Below the pieces are notes generated by a model. The model searched no databases. It saw only the letters and a program-made list of their open reading frames with translations, and was not told the origin of the DNA. From positions 55,724,012 to 55,788,011 of the forward strand of contig CM059971.1 of NCBI GenBank assembly GCA_030490835.1: a DNA stretch of 64,000 nucleotides, given 5' to 3'. Positions 42,240-54,630 of the stretch are shown here, piece by piece. A program made the position numbers and the translations under genes. The stretch's first letter is position 1, and each line of letters starts with the position of its first letter. Origin of the DNA: Annona cherimola. Its lineage: Eukaryota > Streptophyta > Magnoliopsida > Magnoliales > Annonaceae.

Positions 42240-42545
42240 GATGAGAAATACGGAGGTACCGTTGGGCATAATAAGTGGGTGACGGCTACGTTTTGCATCC
42301 CCCGGCACGTCAGAAATGTGAAACAAGATTTCGCGGGTCTTCTCATCCTCATCTTCTCATCCTCAAAAAAAAAAAAAAAGATTTCGTGGGTCGGACCCCA
42401 CGATACGGCGTTGGAGGACGGGCGTAAGACGTCGGACGAGGACAGTGCTGACTGGGGTGCCATACCGTGCTTCTTGGGGACAGTGCATGCACTGATCCTC
42501 TGCCATCAAACAATCACATGGGTGGGGCAAGTAATATGAGAAAGA
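42240..42545. other. GC- and CpG-rich island
   Basis: A roughly 300-bp island of high GC in AT-rich DNA, with ggcacgtcag, gtcggaccccac and acgtcggacgagg. ACGT-core motifs are typical of plant promoters, but no gene start follows on either strand within a few hundred bases. Both strands are open for 76-86 codons, which GC-rich DNA often gives by chance. It may be an orphan promoter or an exon relic. Confidence 0.4.
42325..42392. mobile_element. 38-bp A-tailed insertion flanked by a 15-bp duplication
   Basis: aagatttcgcgggtc (42325-42339) and aagatttcgtgggtc (42378-42392) flank ttctcatcctcatcttctca, cctc and 13 A. The 14/15 direct repeat plus A-tail is the mark of target-primed reverse transcription of a tiny RNA piece. 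Confidence 0.6.
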
Positions 42546-42619
42546 TTTGGCAGAATTATACGTGTAAACAGTTTTCGTTAACCACCGATTCAACTTTCAG
42601 TATGCGTATGACAATTGAT

Positions 42620-42866
42620 AGAAAATATTAAGTTAAAATTTTTCACTTTTTACAATTATCATATTTTTTAAATTATTTTTTCACACTTTACTATACAACT
42701 ATCATCCTTTTCAATCATTTTTACATAATTATTCACATAACTAACCTATTTATTTTAATTTAATTTTATTTATTACTCATCATTATTCCTATCATATAAC
42801 ATAATTTGACAATTTTTATTTTTCACAACTTTTCATCAAAAATTTTATTTATTATCAAACACACCC
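42620..42866. mobile_element. MITE family 1, third copy
   Basis: Closely follows 46724-47005: taacctatttattttaattt, tactcatcattattcctatc, atcatataacataatttgac and the end caaacacaccc. The left end (gggtgtgtttgg) is missing or too diverged to see. Confidence 0.65.
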
Positions 42867-44966
42867 TCAATTAAGTAGCTGTCCCCTGCCAATGAAATCG
42901 GCTATACAGCTTAGTCTTGGCTTGCTGACTGAAAATGTTAAACAAAAGAAAATGAAGATAAATCGAACCAACTATGAGGTGAATAAAATTAAATAATAGA
43001 TATACGTTGTGAATAAGATTTAAAATAATAATAAAAATAATTAAAAATAATTACTCACGATGGTTTTAAAGAAATTTTACTTTACAATCACAAATGGCTT
43101 CCGGGTTCCCACGGTCTTCTGTGCTAATTAATACAAACCATATGTTTTTCGGATTTTTTTTATAATTCAATGGTATATTATATTTTAAATATAATTTCGA
43201 TTATTCACAAGAAAATCATACAAGTCATAGTTTTATTAATGAACTATAGTACAATTATTTTTAATGGTATATATATTTTTAGATTATAACTAATATATCT
43301 GAAATATTACATGTCTTTTAACTCGATGAGTCTTAAAAATCTATTTATATTGATAAAATCATTAAATATCATTTTCATATGATAGGCAAATAATTTTTTA
43401 TTTATTAAAGGTCTTATTAATATGTCATTTGTGTGATTTTAACTTTGAATTTTCAAAATTATGTTTAAATAATAACGTGTAGGCTTTTGAAAACAAAAAA
43501 TTACATAATTTCAATTATTTCTACTGGATCGCTGCGGGAACTATTTCCCACAAGTGCTTTTAGAAATGAGATTCAAAATAATTAGGGATGCAACTTAGGT
43601 GGATTCAGTTCAAGTGTTTGTCTTATGTTGGATTAGGTAATTACTTAGGTTAAGGTGTTCTTAATCTTCACAAGATCATACATTGAATACCATTTTTCAA
43701 GCTCCAAATCCAACCTTAAATTAAACTTATAAAAATCAGGCCAATTCAGTTACAAATCAAATTAACAATCATTAAATGAAGAAAATGAGTTCGGCTTGTG
43801 CACATTCGAATGTACCAATTCACTTCGTTACTCCCGTCTAGTTTGAGCCTTACATTGATGATTTTATTAACTTCGGTACTCCTTTATCCTCTCATGATGA
43901 CTATGTTTGAATCCTAGTAAAAAATAATCCTAAACCAATTTTAGACTTATCAAATTGCTTCCCAATAGCTAATCAAGATAAGAGACAGATCAAACATGCG
44001 TTAAGGTATCTTTACTTAGGGAAATTCGAGTCACTTACTTCTATCATATAAAAATTAATTCATCTTCTATAAAAATCAATGCATCCATACTTCAGAATGT
44101 TTTTTCGCTTTAGATTAATAATTTAATATTTATTAGAAAACGTCAAGCATCCTCAAAATTATCCTTAATCTCATATGCGAATCTGCTATCTCTGTCTCCA
44201 CTAATGTAGTAAACGTACTCAAGAGATCAACGATTTTTTTATAGGTTGTGCTTAGGCCAAACAGCGTAATTGAGTATACAAAGCAGGCTTTAAAGGTTAA
44301 TAATATGAGAAAATACCAAACGAGAAAGATCAAAATTATCATTAAAATTTCTGAGAAAAAGGGAAACCATAAGATGTCGATTGCTAGCATATAAATATAT
44401 TTTCTTTTGTTAACCCTGATTTTTTTATTATTAAGTTTTTATGAAGTCTGACTTTCATGTTCCTTCACTTGTTTTCAGGATTTTTTGGGAATTTATTTCT
44501 TTTTCTTCTTTTTTATGTATATGCTAGTCATTTATTATTTTATTCACTTTCTAAGTTTTCATCCTTTTCTAAAAATTTTGAAAATTTTTACGAAAATTTT
44601 ATACTAAAAAACTTAATAATACCTGTTAGTTTAAAGAAAACATCCTTTATTTTTTAAAGAGTTGCAAGTTATCAAGGTAAATCACATTCCAAAATTTATA
44701 GACACGTTATAATGAATAAATAAAGCGTATCCACAAAACATGCGCAATCAATGTAAACATGAATACCAAGCATACGAACATTAAAATAATATTTCTTTAA
44801 GACAAAAGAATCAACTCAAGCTGTTCATTAGATCATCCGTCCACCTTTCTATGCACTCCATAAACTTTTCAAGGACACTCATCCTCCTTCCATCCTTTGA
44901 GATTGGTCCACGAGTAAAGAAATTGAAGCTTGCATGATGTCTAAACGTGCCATAATCATTTCCAAG
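42867..44966. other. AT-rich spacer
   Basis: No gene supported. attagggatgcaacttagg near 43583-43601 looks like one end of the hAT family of 40386-41061, with no matching second end found. Short frames at 44133-44390 and 44457-44657 have no known motif. Confidence 0.4.
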
Positions 44967-45759
44967 CACTACAAGAATTTAGCCCTTTAGCAACGATAAA
45001 AAAAATCGTTGCCAGTTCGTTGCTATAGGCCCCTCGCTATAGAGTGTTAGTCCTAAGTTTATGAAAAAACCCAAAAGGAGAGGGATAAAATGAGTTCTCA
45101 AAATTTTTTTTATAAATTAAAACTTAACCTCTTGTGAGTTTAATCCTCTATCATGAAACGTGCTAAGAGATAAAAAGAGAGATTACAAATATAATATAAA
45201 ATGAAAGCAATTAAATCATATAAGTTATAATAATATATAGTAGTTCGGGTAACCTTCCTTACTCCACTCTTTTAAATACACACCCCTTATGTCTTGGATT
45301 TCACTATTGTATATCTAATACAATTTAGAGCACTCACTATCTTCTAAATTCTAGCTTTAGAGGGCATATACAATAATCATTTGTTATTGAGACCAACTCC
45401 AACCAATCAAGTCTAACCTGTCGATGAGACAAACTTGAACTAATCAAGCAAAACCCGTCAATGAGACAAACTCAAACGAACCCCCTGTTTTGCTTATTCT
45501 TAAATTCAATTTCTAACACTGATCCAAGACAACAACTCAAAATGAAATAGATAAAAGAAAATTAACACTTCACAAATTGTAATCAATTTGCTTCGAAAGC
45601 TCTTTGTTATGTGAAGAAGATAATCTTATAAGCTCGTTTGAAGTAGTTGTTGGTCCTGAGTTAATGACAATTATCCAAGAGGGGAGGGGTGAATTGGGTA
45701 TTTAAAAATTTTCGCTTTAAACAGAAACATTATTCCAGATTAATTCAGTCCCCTTTCAT

Positions 45760-48700
45760 TGTGAAGCCCATGTTATTTGAAACTTTATGCAATATACAGT
45801 GTATATGTTATTTCAGTAAGGTTATAGAAAAATGTGTGTTTTTACAAAAAGATCAAATTTTAATTTTAGAAAAATGAGATTAAACTGTAAATTTAGAATA
45901 AAGAATTAATTAGTAAAATTGAATAGAGTAGAGACAAGAAGAGGATTTAATTTTACAAAAGTTAAATTTGAGGTTTATAAGAAAACTAAATGGGTAATTT
46001 ATGATTTCATAAAGATTAGATATGAAAATTTTTTACAAATTTTCGGGAAGGAATTTTAAAATTTCGAATTATGTCTATTAAAAGTGTTTAAATTTACGGA
46101 ACTTATGGAAAAATAAAAATAAATGAAAATTTTTTGGCGAATTAGAGGTCCTAACTAAAGGCTTATATTTATCCATACTATTTTCATTAGATCTAAGCAT
46201 GTATAACTCATTTGGACAAGAAAAGTTTCTAGGAACTATTAAATTGAATGCCCTTTAATCTAGATGGAATAAATTATGAAAAATAATTTATGTCTAGTGG
46301 ATATATTTTATTTTTGCATAATTAATTAGTTAATTAATATTTTGATATATATAAGGTTGTTTGAGATGAAACTTCTGAAGTAAGCCTATTTTAATATACC
46401 CTACATAATGAATAAATTAAATTTTGAGAAATATGTCCACAAGTTTTTAAAATGAAATTTTAAGTCAAAATATGATTTTAAATAAGTTAAAATATGTACT
46501 TTGCTCCAATTGAGGTTAAATTTTATGGATAAGCCTATTTTAATATGCTTAATTTAATGAATGAATAAAATTTTGGAAAACATGTCTCTAAAATTTTTAA
46601 AAAGAGATTTTTATCCAAATATGAATTAGTTAATTAAAATAAAATAAAAATTATTTCTCAAAATTCTAAAAGGTGCATTTTGTGAGCAATTGTATATATA
46701 TTAATAAGAAAAATTTTCATAATGGGTTTGTTTGGCAATTTACAAAAGTTGTCAAGTTAAAACTTTTTAATCTAAAACTTTTCACTCTCCATAACAACTT
46801 TTTTTTAAAATTATTTTTTAAACATCTTTCTATATAACAACCATACTTTTTAATCATTTCTACACAACTACCAATACAGCTAACCTATTTATTTTAAATT
46901 TATTCTCTTTACTCCTCATCATTACGCCTACAATATCACATCATTTGACAACTTTTATTCTTCAAAAGTTTTCATCAAAAGTTTTTTCCATTTCCAAACA
47001 CACCCAATATATAAGTTTAAATATAGGAAGTTATGATTTAATTAACTAATGATGAAATTTTCCATTAAAAAAATTTGCATGAAAAAATCACGCTGGCAGC
47101 AAATGGACAGTGCATGTAATTACGTGGACCAGCAAATTAATTTATAATTGCTGAATTTTTTTAAAACCCAACACCTATAATGAATTAAGCGGTGACCTAA
47201 GTTGGGTTAAATTTAAACCATGGTAACACCGCAATTGATATATATATAAAGAGGGCAGATGGGCATTGTTGGACGTGGTAGGTAGCAATGTTAAAACATA
47301 TATATATATTTCCAGCAAAAGCAACGTCCCAAGCATTCCAGCAATCCAAGCAATCTTCAGGTTCATTATATTATATTATTTCTTAATTCTTTCTTTTAAT
47401 GCTATTTAATTAAGGTTTCGTAAATTGCAAGTATATAATCATATATGTAGGTAACGTCCAAATCAGATTTGGTTATAATATTTGATTCTATTTTAATGAT
47501 TTCGATAACTCATGTAATTCTGGGTATAAGCGATGTTAAAATAAAATTTTATTTCTGTTATAATCATGATTAAATAAAAGAATAATAGGTTAATCTTAAT
47601 TGCTATTTCAAACTTGGAGGGTATGTGATATTAGAAACAAAAATATGAACGAAATGATAAATGAAGAATGTTTACCATGAAAATTTTTTTACAAGCTCAT
47701 TATATTATCATTAAAGAACGACCAAAATTTTAGCTTAAAATATTAAACAGGTTGCAAATTAAAAATCTGAGAAAATTAACTTAAACAGGGTAAAACGGGT
47801 GACAGGATCAGCTATAGTAAATAATTTTTAATATTTTTTTAGATGTATTTTTAATCTAAAATTTTGATATGATGTATAATATATCATTATTATCACTCTA
47901 CTAAAATAAAATATGATTTTTGGATGACATAAGTATGGTTTCAAATTAACATTATTAAGGCTGCTCCTGATTGCACACCACTGCCCAACATAGTGAAAAT
48001 GTCAAAATAAATATATAATGTTAATATTTCTTGCTAAAAATTTTATTAGGGTTAATTCATGTAATTATAGAGTATGATAGAAATTTAAAAATTAAATACC
48101 TTGATTTGATAATAAATCAAGATTTAAAGAAATTAGCATGCCTGATTTCAGCAAATGAGGACAGTTTGATAAATAATCAAAAAGAAATATGAAAACTAAG
48201 TGAAAGTGATCCAAATTAATATATATGTTAAGAAAGAGTGTAATAAAGGTTTAAGGATATCAATAATGATTAATAATTGATGTTATAATATGTATATGGA
48301 ATTAATGGATAAATAAGAAGATGGAACATAGTGAAAATAAGAAGAGAAGGATTGTTTTAGAATTTAATAATAAGTTTCAAAAATTTTCAATGAGATATTA
48401 TAAGAAAAAATGGTCCTTTTTATGTATATAGGAAAAAAAAGGTAGAAGATACAAGCTACTTTTATAGGTAAGCAAGTTATCTTTTGAAAATTGTTATTTT
48501 TCTTCTTGTATTGCAAATATGTTATAAATAGTTTGATTTGGATATTTTTAAAATATTCTTTAAGGATGGACGTTCCTATAATCTTTGAATTACAAAGAAT
48601 ACTTCTATTTATTGAAAATTGTTTGCAAATTATTTGTGCAAAATTATTTATACATGAAATGGCACGCCAACATGAGAATGAATATACATGGTACACGAGA

Positions 48701-49346
48701 ATTAGGTCATGAGAGAGGTGTAATTGGACCGGTTGTCCTCCTCTAGCATAACCAAGTCACTAATACAGGCCGAGACCAGTGGCGCCCTCCCTAAAATGGG
48801 AGCAGGATCAAGTGATGGACGCCTAGCTAGCGTTCCATCATGAGGAATGTCATGTATGCTTGAATGCATTGCATTTTTATAATTATGAAATGCACAAAAC
48901 GGAAATGAAAAATGTTTATTTGCAAAATGAAAAGACTTGCTTACTAAGTATTAGTACTCATGTGATATTTTTCAAAATTTATAGACAGGTACAAGATAGA
49001 CACCGAAGTGAAGTATAGGGTTATATAAGTTACTGCCTTTTTTGTATAAATCTATGGAAGGTTGAATTTTGTAAAGATAGCTGTGATTGACTAGGAAACC
49101 TCTATTGTAATTAAATAATTGATGAATGTGTTATGAATATACACAAAAAAAGACAAGTTCTAATTACCACATGTGGAATCAAATAGAAACGGTTTGGTTA
49201 TCTTATCTTTTCACAGGTTATGGGTATTATGTATGAATATAAAAAAAATCTCAGCACATGACTAGGGCAACAATCTTGTTCACATTTACTAATCAGAAAG
49301 TGATCCCGGAATAAGGCTCTTTAGCGCCCCGGTCAGGGGCACCACA
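45760..49346 (-). mobile_element. 3.6-kb solo LTR of the long-LTR family, reverse orientation
   Basis: On the minus strand it begins TGTGGTGCCCCTGACCGGGG and ends ...TGGGCTTCACA, the same kind of ends as 8940-12917, and it has the shared head motif GTGAACAAGATTGTTGCCCT. Flanks ttcat (45755-45759) and ttaat (49347-49351), 4/5. Removing it restores agtcccctttcat-gaaac, as in 52920-52945. Short frames inside (for example 45689-45877 and 48364-48712) have no recognisable product. It contains the MITE 46724-47005. Confidence 0.82.
46724..47005. mobile_element. MITE family 1, complete copy
   Basis: Ends GGGTTTGTTTGGCAA and TTCCAAACACACCC are inverted, with the 3-bp duplication aat at 46721-46723 and 47006-47008. 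282 bp, non-coding. Best reference copy for this family in the window. It is the innermost layer of a five-level nest. Confidence 0.8.
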
Positions 49347-49969
49347 TTAATGAAACAAATGAAGAGTAATAAGATAATGAAAGCAGAAATAAAAATCAAT
49401 AGATAAGATTTTATAGTGGTTCGGACAACCTTCTTTACTCCACTTTTCCAAGCTCACACTACTTGTGACTTAGGTTCCACTATGTATTCCACAAATACAA
49501 CTAGAGTCTCCGCTCTCTTCTATATTTTAGCTCTAGGGGGCACATACAATACTTAGCACAAGTAGGTGACAAGTCCTTACTCCAGTCACAATGCTACTTT
49601 GCTAACACTTAGTTTGAAACATCAATATTAAACCAAGCATCAAAACCAAATAACAAATTCAAAAAGAGAAAGATCTACACTTTACAGTTTGTGTAGGCAA
49701 GTTACAGCTCGAGGAACAACTCTTAGAGGAAACGAATCGATTGGCGTTGAAGCAAGCAGCAAGTTTGAAGCTCTTCTTCCTTCAAAAGTGTATACATCAC
49801 TTAAGGCTAGGAAAATAGAATTTTGAACTTCTGTTTCTGACTCTTTTCTATTTGCTTTCACGTTCACTTGAGTGTCTATATATAATGGAGGAAGAGATTT
49901 GAACGTTAGAGAGTTGGTTGACACGTAATAAATGCGCCAAGGTTCAAATTTTTGAACATTACGACCCAA

Positions 49970-50715
49970 GTCGCAGGTGGAGTCGACTTCAGGTGTGACT
50001 CCAGGTGTACGTAGGCTGCTCAAGTTCCTCCTCAAGTCGACTTGGTCTTGAACTTGACCCAAGTTGTATGTGGAATCGACTTCGTGTGCGACTTCGGATT
50101 TTTATAATTTTTAAGTCTCTTCTTTAGGTCGACTTGGACTGGGACTTGACCCAAGTCGCTGCTGGAGTTAACTTTGGTGTGACTTCACTTCCTTAGCTTG
50201 CTAGTTGATTTTGAATTTCTTGGAGATAGCTTTGGTCGCTTAAATTTCTTCAAATTAAATGTTCTTTCATTGAATTATATTACTTAGTATGATCATCCTA
50301 ACTTGAAAACATTTGGTTCCATGTCTTGAAATCTTAGATTCTTGGATTTTGGAGTTCACGAAAATGTTCAAATGTGTGTTCTTGATCCAAAATGATGAAT
50401 TTATGCAACTTTGCTTATCTTGGACTTGATTTGTTCTTCATTTGATCTAAGTTGGTTGTCTACGTCGACTTGGTCTTCAACTTCACTCAAGTCAAATGTC
50501 AAGTCGACTTGGTCTGTGACTTTGTTCTTCAAATTCTGTGCTGTCAGTCTGAAGTCGATGCTGGAGTCAACTTGGCGTGCGACTTCACCCAAGTTGTATG
50601 TGGAGGCAACTTCGTTTGTGACTTCGACAACTCTTGCCCTCCAATTTCAACACTGGACAAAAAATAGCCTTTGAAGTCAATGTTGGAGTCGACTTGGGGA
50701 TCGACTTGACCTTTC
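49970..50715. repeat. AAGTCGACTT-rich array inside an LTR
   Basis: At least a dozen cgactt/aagtcg modules, for example aagtcgcaggtggagtcgac (49975), aagtcgacttggtctgtgac and aagtcgatgctggagtcaac (50552-50571). Spacing is less regular than at 54055-54480. In-frame Val-Asp-Leu/Cys-Asp-Phe peptides on several frames are by-products. Confidence 0.85.
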
Positions 50716-52829
50716 ATGCTTCATATTTTTTATTTTTATATCCTTAAATATTGCACGAAACATATTAGTAGCCAAAACTTACTCAAATTGAGTTGTTATC
50801 ATCAAAACACATACTTTGGGTATTTTGCCTTTTATTTCAACACTTGTTTCTAACAGTAGTATCACTTGAAGCTTTAATATTTGTTCAAATGATATCAATA
50901 CTCTTGGATATTGGAACGTGTAAGCTCATCTTGTGTTTTCAACATTCTTTATATTCATACTTCAATGATATTTATAGAAGAGAAGAAGATCTAGATGTTG
51001 TAGTAGTGATTAGTGTGCATTTAATGCTCAAATATTCAAATTTTCGACTGTTATAATTTGAAGTTGTAAGTGGAGTCAACTTGGGATCAATGAAGTCAAC
51101 TTGGGTTGTAACTTCTCTTTGACTAGAACTTATTGTCCACTTTTTACCTTCAAAGTTGCAGGTGAAGTCGACTTAGGCTAAGATTTTACCTAAGTCGCAA
51201 GTAAAGTTGACTTGGGTTGAGACTTCACTTTGCTATCTTTTCAAAGTTGTAGGTGAAGTTGACTTGGGCTAAAGTGAAGTCGACTTGAGCTGAAGTGAAG
51301 TCGACTTGGGCTGAGACTTTACCTTTAACCGAGCTAGTCAACAAAAATATGCAACCCCTAAGTCCACTTGGCTATGGAACTTCGCCCAAGTCACAGTCTA
51401 AGTCAACTTAGGTCTGCGACTTGACCTGTTTGCACTTAAAACTTTGCTCCTTTCATTTTTATATTATAATTGGAGTCATAATATTTAAGTTCACTTACAC
51501 ATATTCATTAGATTCTTTTTAATGATATTTCAATAGTTTGTTAATTATTAAAATTAAATTAATCTTTCTTAAAGCAAGCATATGACCTACAAAGAGAATT
51601 AGCAATGATACATGATATTGTTGCTAAAGGGTATTAGAGATGATTTAAAAATATCATTGCTAAAGGTGCCTTAAATCATACTTTCATACTTTTAATATTT
51701 TAGTAACAATTCTGTTTTGTGCTAAACTCAATGATTTTTTCCTTGTTTCAATTTTTATTTAACAAATCATAAATTGACAAATTGAGAAAACAAGTTTAAC
51801 AAGAATTTCACTCAAACCAATCAAATAATCAAATAAACACTCCAAAAGCAAACTACTTTTATTGATTAAATAAAAATAATTATATTCACCCAAATAAAAC
51901 ATAGGTTGAAAATTATTCATAAAAGAATAATAGATTTTAAAAATGCACTATAGTATAGGCTTATGCTTAAGATAATCCATTAACCTATCAATATTGTAAT
52001 TGTACTTGTAATTGCTTCCACCAAAATTTCAAACAATTGTTACCTACATCAAAAGATAAACATTGGTTGTAGACTATTAGAAGCCACCACAAGCACAAAA
52101 ACTAATGAAGGTGCATGTAAAGATAGAATTTGAAATTACTCTTGAGTTTCATTGTCTTATCTTTTATAAAGCTAATAGAGCTAACTTGGTTTGGGCAAAG
52201 AATTGACCCGCACTCTCATCCCAAACTGAATAGACCTTTTAATAATCCATCTTGTTTGACATTTTGTAGAAAAAGATGAACCATTAGAACTCATGATGGA
52301 TTTGATGAACCTTATAACCTATAAGTTATGAGATCAATAGTGTAACTCATTCTGAATATTAAAGATATTATCATCGCTTAGGGAATCACAAGCTAAATTT
52401 TTATTTTATTCTTGATTAGTATTTTCCTTGTTTAAACAAAATCAAATAGCAAATAGAAAGGTAGCCATTGAGTTGATGATTTGGCTAAATTGGTAGCATG
52501 AAAAACTCTCTCATCTAAGCATGGTTGTGCATAAACCAACAGTAATGTATTTTCTGATGAAGATCAAATCATTTTTAAGCTAAATAATCATGTGCACATA
52601 TAGAAATTCTAAATTAAGAAGTAAGTTGTAAAAGTTAATATGTAAAAGTACTACATATTTGGTTGAAATGCAAAAACATCAACAAAGACTTACATGCCAA
52701 TTTGATGTAAGCAAAATCATCCATATGTGACGGCAACTCATGTGGAACCTGAATTGCAAAAGAGCATGCAAGAAAATATTTCTCAAGAATTGTTAGCAAG
52801 TAAGGGTCATAACAGAAAAAGGAACAATC

Positions 52830-54630
52830 TGTTGGTCCCGAGTTAATGGCAATTACCCAAGAGGGGATGGGTGAATTGGGTATTTAAAAATTTATAACTT
52901 AAACAGAAACTTTACCCCGGATTAATCTAGTCCCCTTTATGAAGAAACAAGATGGAAAGGAATATACTGTAGAGAGCAGAAATATAAATCAATACACAAG
53001 ATTTTATAGTGGTTCGGGCATCCTCCCTACTCCACTCTTCCAAGCTCATACCCCTTGTGACTTGGGTTCCACTATTGTATTTCATAAATACAACTAGAGC
53101 CACTGCTCTCTTCTAGATTCCAGCTCTAGGGGGCATCAACAAATCACAGCACAAGTAGGTGATGAGTTCCACGCCAATCACACACTACTTTGCTTGCACT
53201 TGATCTTAGTTACCCTAACTAAATCAAGTTTAATACAGCAATAAGAACAAGAGAAAGATTCTACACGTTACTGTTGTGTAGATACAGTTTTGGCGTAGAG
53301 AAGAACTTGTAATGCTGGTTTTGAAGAATCAGCAGTTGAGCTCTTGTAGTTTGAAGCAAAGTTCTTCTTCTAAGGATTGACTTGATCACTTGAAGCTCTT
53401 TAGAGATAGGAGTTATGAACAGTTAATGAATCTCAGCTACCCTCCTCGTTCATATTGAATGCCTTTTATAATTGTGGAGGAAATCCGAACATTTGAAGGT
53501 AGGTGGCGCGCATTTAATGCGCCAACGTTCGAATATTTTCCGACCGTTGCGACCCAAGTCGCAGGTGGAGTCGACTTCGGGTGCGACTTCGCCAGTTCGC
53601 AACATCTTCAAGTTCCAGTCTGGGTCGACTTGGTCTTCGACTTAACCCAAGTCGCAGATGGAGTCGACTTCAGGTGCGACTTCACCTCGGCAGTTTGCTT
53701 GACGAACTTGAAATCTTCAAAGATGCTTTCCTTGCTTGAATTTCTTTATGTTTGTTGTCCTTCTGCATTTTTCATCTTTTGAACTTCAGTATATTTATTC
53801 TTGCTTGAAGTTCTTCATCTTCATATTTTGAAATCTTGAATACTTGGATCTTAGGGTGTCTAATGATTGTCAAATATATGTTCTTTAATCCAACATGATG
53901 GATCCATGCAACTCTTATTTCTTTGATCTTCATTTGATCTTCATGTATTCCAATTTGAACATCTAATTCAACTTGATCTTCCACTTTACTTAAATCTGCC
54001 TTGAAATCGATCTAATCCAGATTTTTCTTCTAAAATATCTGCTCTGTCCGATTGAAGTCGATGCCGGAGTCGACTTGGTCTGCGACTTCGCCTAAGTCTC
54101 ATGCTGAGTCGACTTGGAATGCGACTTCGATAGCCCTAGTTCTCGGTTTTAACTCTGGACAGAAAACGACGCCTCCAAGTCGCTACCGGAGTCGACTTGG
54201 TTTGCGACTTCACCTCAAGTCACAAGTGGAGTCGACTTGGGATGCGACTTCGGCTCCTCTCAGTCTTGACTTCAACTCTGGAAGGAATTGACATTTCGAA
54301 GTTGATGCTGGAGTCGACTTGGTCTGCGACTTCGCCCAAGTCGCATGTGGAGTCGACTTCATTTGCGACTTTGGCAGCTCTGCTCCTCGTTTTCAACTTT
54401 GGAAGGAAACGACGCCTCGAAGTCGATGCTGGAGTCGACTTGGGGATCGACTTGGCCTTAAGTCGATGCCTGAGTCGTCTTGGAAATTGACTTATCCTGC
54501 CATGCTTCATATTCTTCAAATGTATAGCCTTTAATCATTTCCACAAACATGTTAGTAACCAAGACTTACTCAAATTGATTTGTTAATCGTCAAAACATAG
54601 ACTTAGCTTATTTTCCACATATTTCCAACA
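52830..54630 (+). mobile_element. solo LTR of the GTCGAC-rich family, complete (1.8 kb)
   Basis: Begins TGTTGGTCCCGAGTTAATGG and ends ACATATTTCCAACA (TGTTGG/CCAACA inverted ends), with a perfect duplication caatc at 52825-52829 and 54631-54635. The order is an ATTGGG-type head, ttttatagtggttcgggc, ctccctactccactcttcc, tagggggcatc, a leader-like AT-rich part, then AAGTCGACTT modules at 53550-53690 and a regular tandem array at 54055-54480. No coding capacity. Best-preserved family member here. Confidence 0.9.
54055..54480. repeat. tandem array of about 122-bp palindrome-bearing monomers
   Basis: Monomers start at 54055, 54177, 54299 and 54420 (steps 122, 122, 121) with AAGTCGATGCYGGAGTCGAC-like sequence. 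Each holds two half-units of the form AAGTCGCA...AGTCGACTT...TGCGACTT, whose ends are reverse complements around a central palindrome. A spacer follows with aactctgga-ag and gacgcctcgaa. CpG is dense compared with the AT-rich surroundings. Confidence 0.88.

Larger units (their letters stand above)
45648..50855 (+). mobile_element. solo LTR of the GTCGAC-rich family (long subfamily), split
   Basis: Begins TGTTGGTCCTGAGTTAATG and ends TTTCTAACA with a perfect duplication gtagt (45643-45647 and 50856-50860). Removing it rejoins gaagtagt and atcacttgaag, exactly as in 27365-27383. Its own sequence (112 bp before and about 1.5 kb after the reverse solo LTR) follows 52830-54630: ttttatagtggttcgg, ctttactccacttttccaag, agctctagggggc, then AAGTCGACTT units at 49970-50715. 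Confidence 0.87.
45045..51591 (+). mobile_element. solo LTR of the GTCGAC-rich family (short subfamily), split
   Basis: Begins TGTTAGTCCTAAGTTTATG and ends ATGACCTACA, with flanks tagag (45040-45044) and aagag (51592-51596), 4/5. Without the nested element its body is about 1.33 kb (45045-45647 plus 50861-51591) and lines up with 26765-28140: aaaaacccaaaaggagaggg, gggtaaccttccttactcc, then AAGTCGACTT units at 51060-51425. CACTA sequence (ttgctaaaggg) resumes right after it. Confidence 0.8.

Noticed and set aside
48364..48712. Overlapping frames on both strands (110 and 73 codons)
   Set aside because: They lie in the non-coding long-LTR copy 45760-49346, have Lys/Ile/Asn-rich AT-driven composition and show no motifs.
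54055..54480. CRISPR-like interpretation of the regularly spaced repeats
   Set aside because: Spacers between repeats are also repeated, the unit is 122 bp inside an LTR with its own target duplication, and the DNA is a plant nuclear sequence.
53459..54534. Several 70-107-codon frames with repeated VDLVCDF / STWSATSPK-like peptides, also at 49.7-50.7 and 63.4-63.9 kb
   Set aside because: Similar peptides recur on both strands in several frames because the 122-bp LTR monomer lacks stops. Transposon subrepeats, not a repeat protein.
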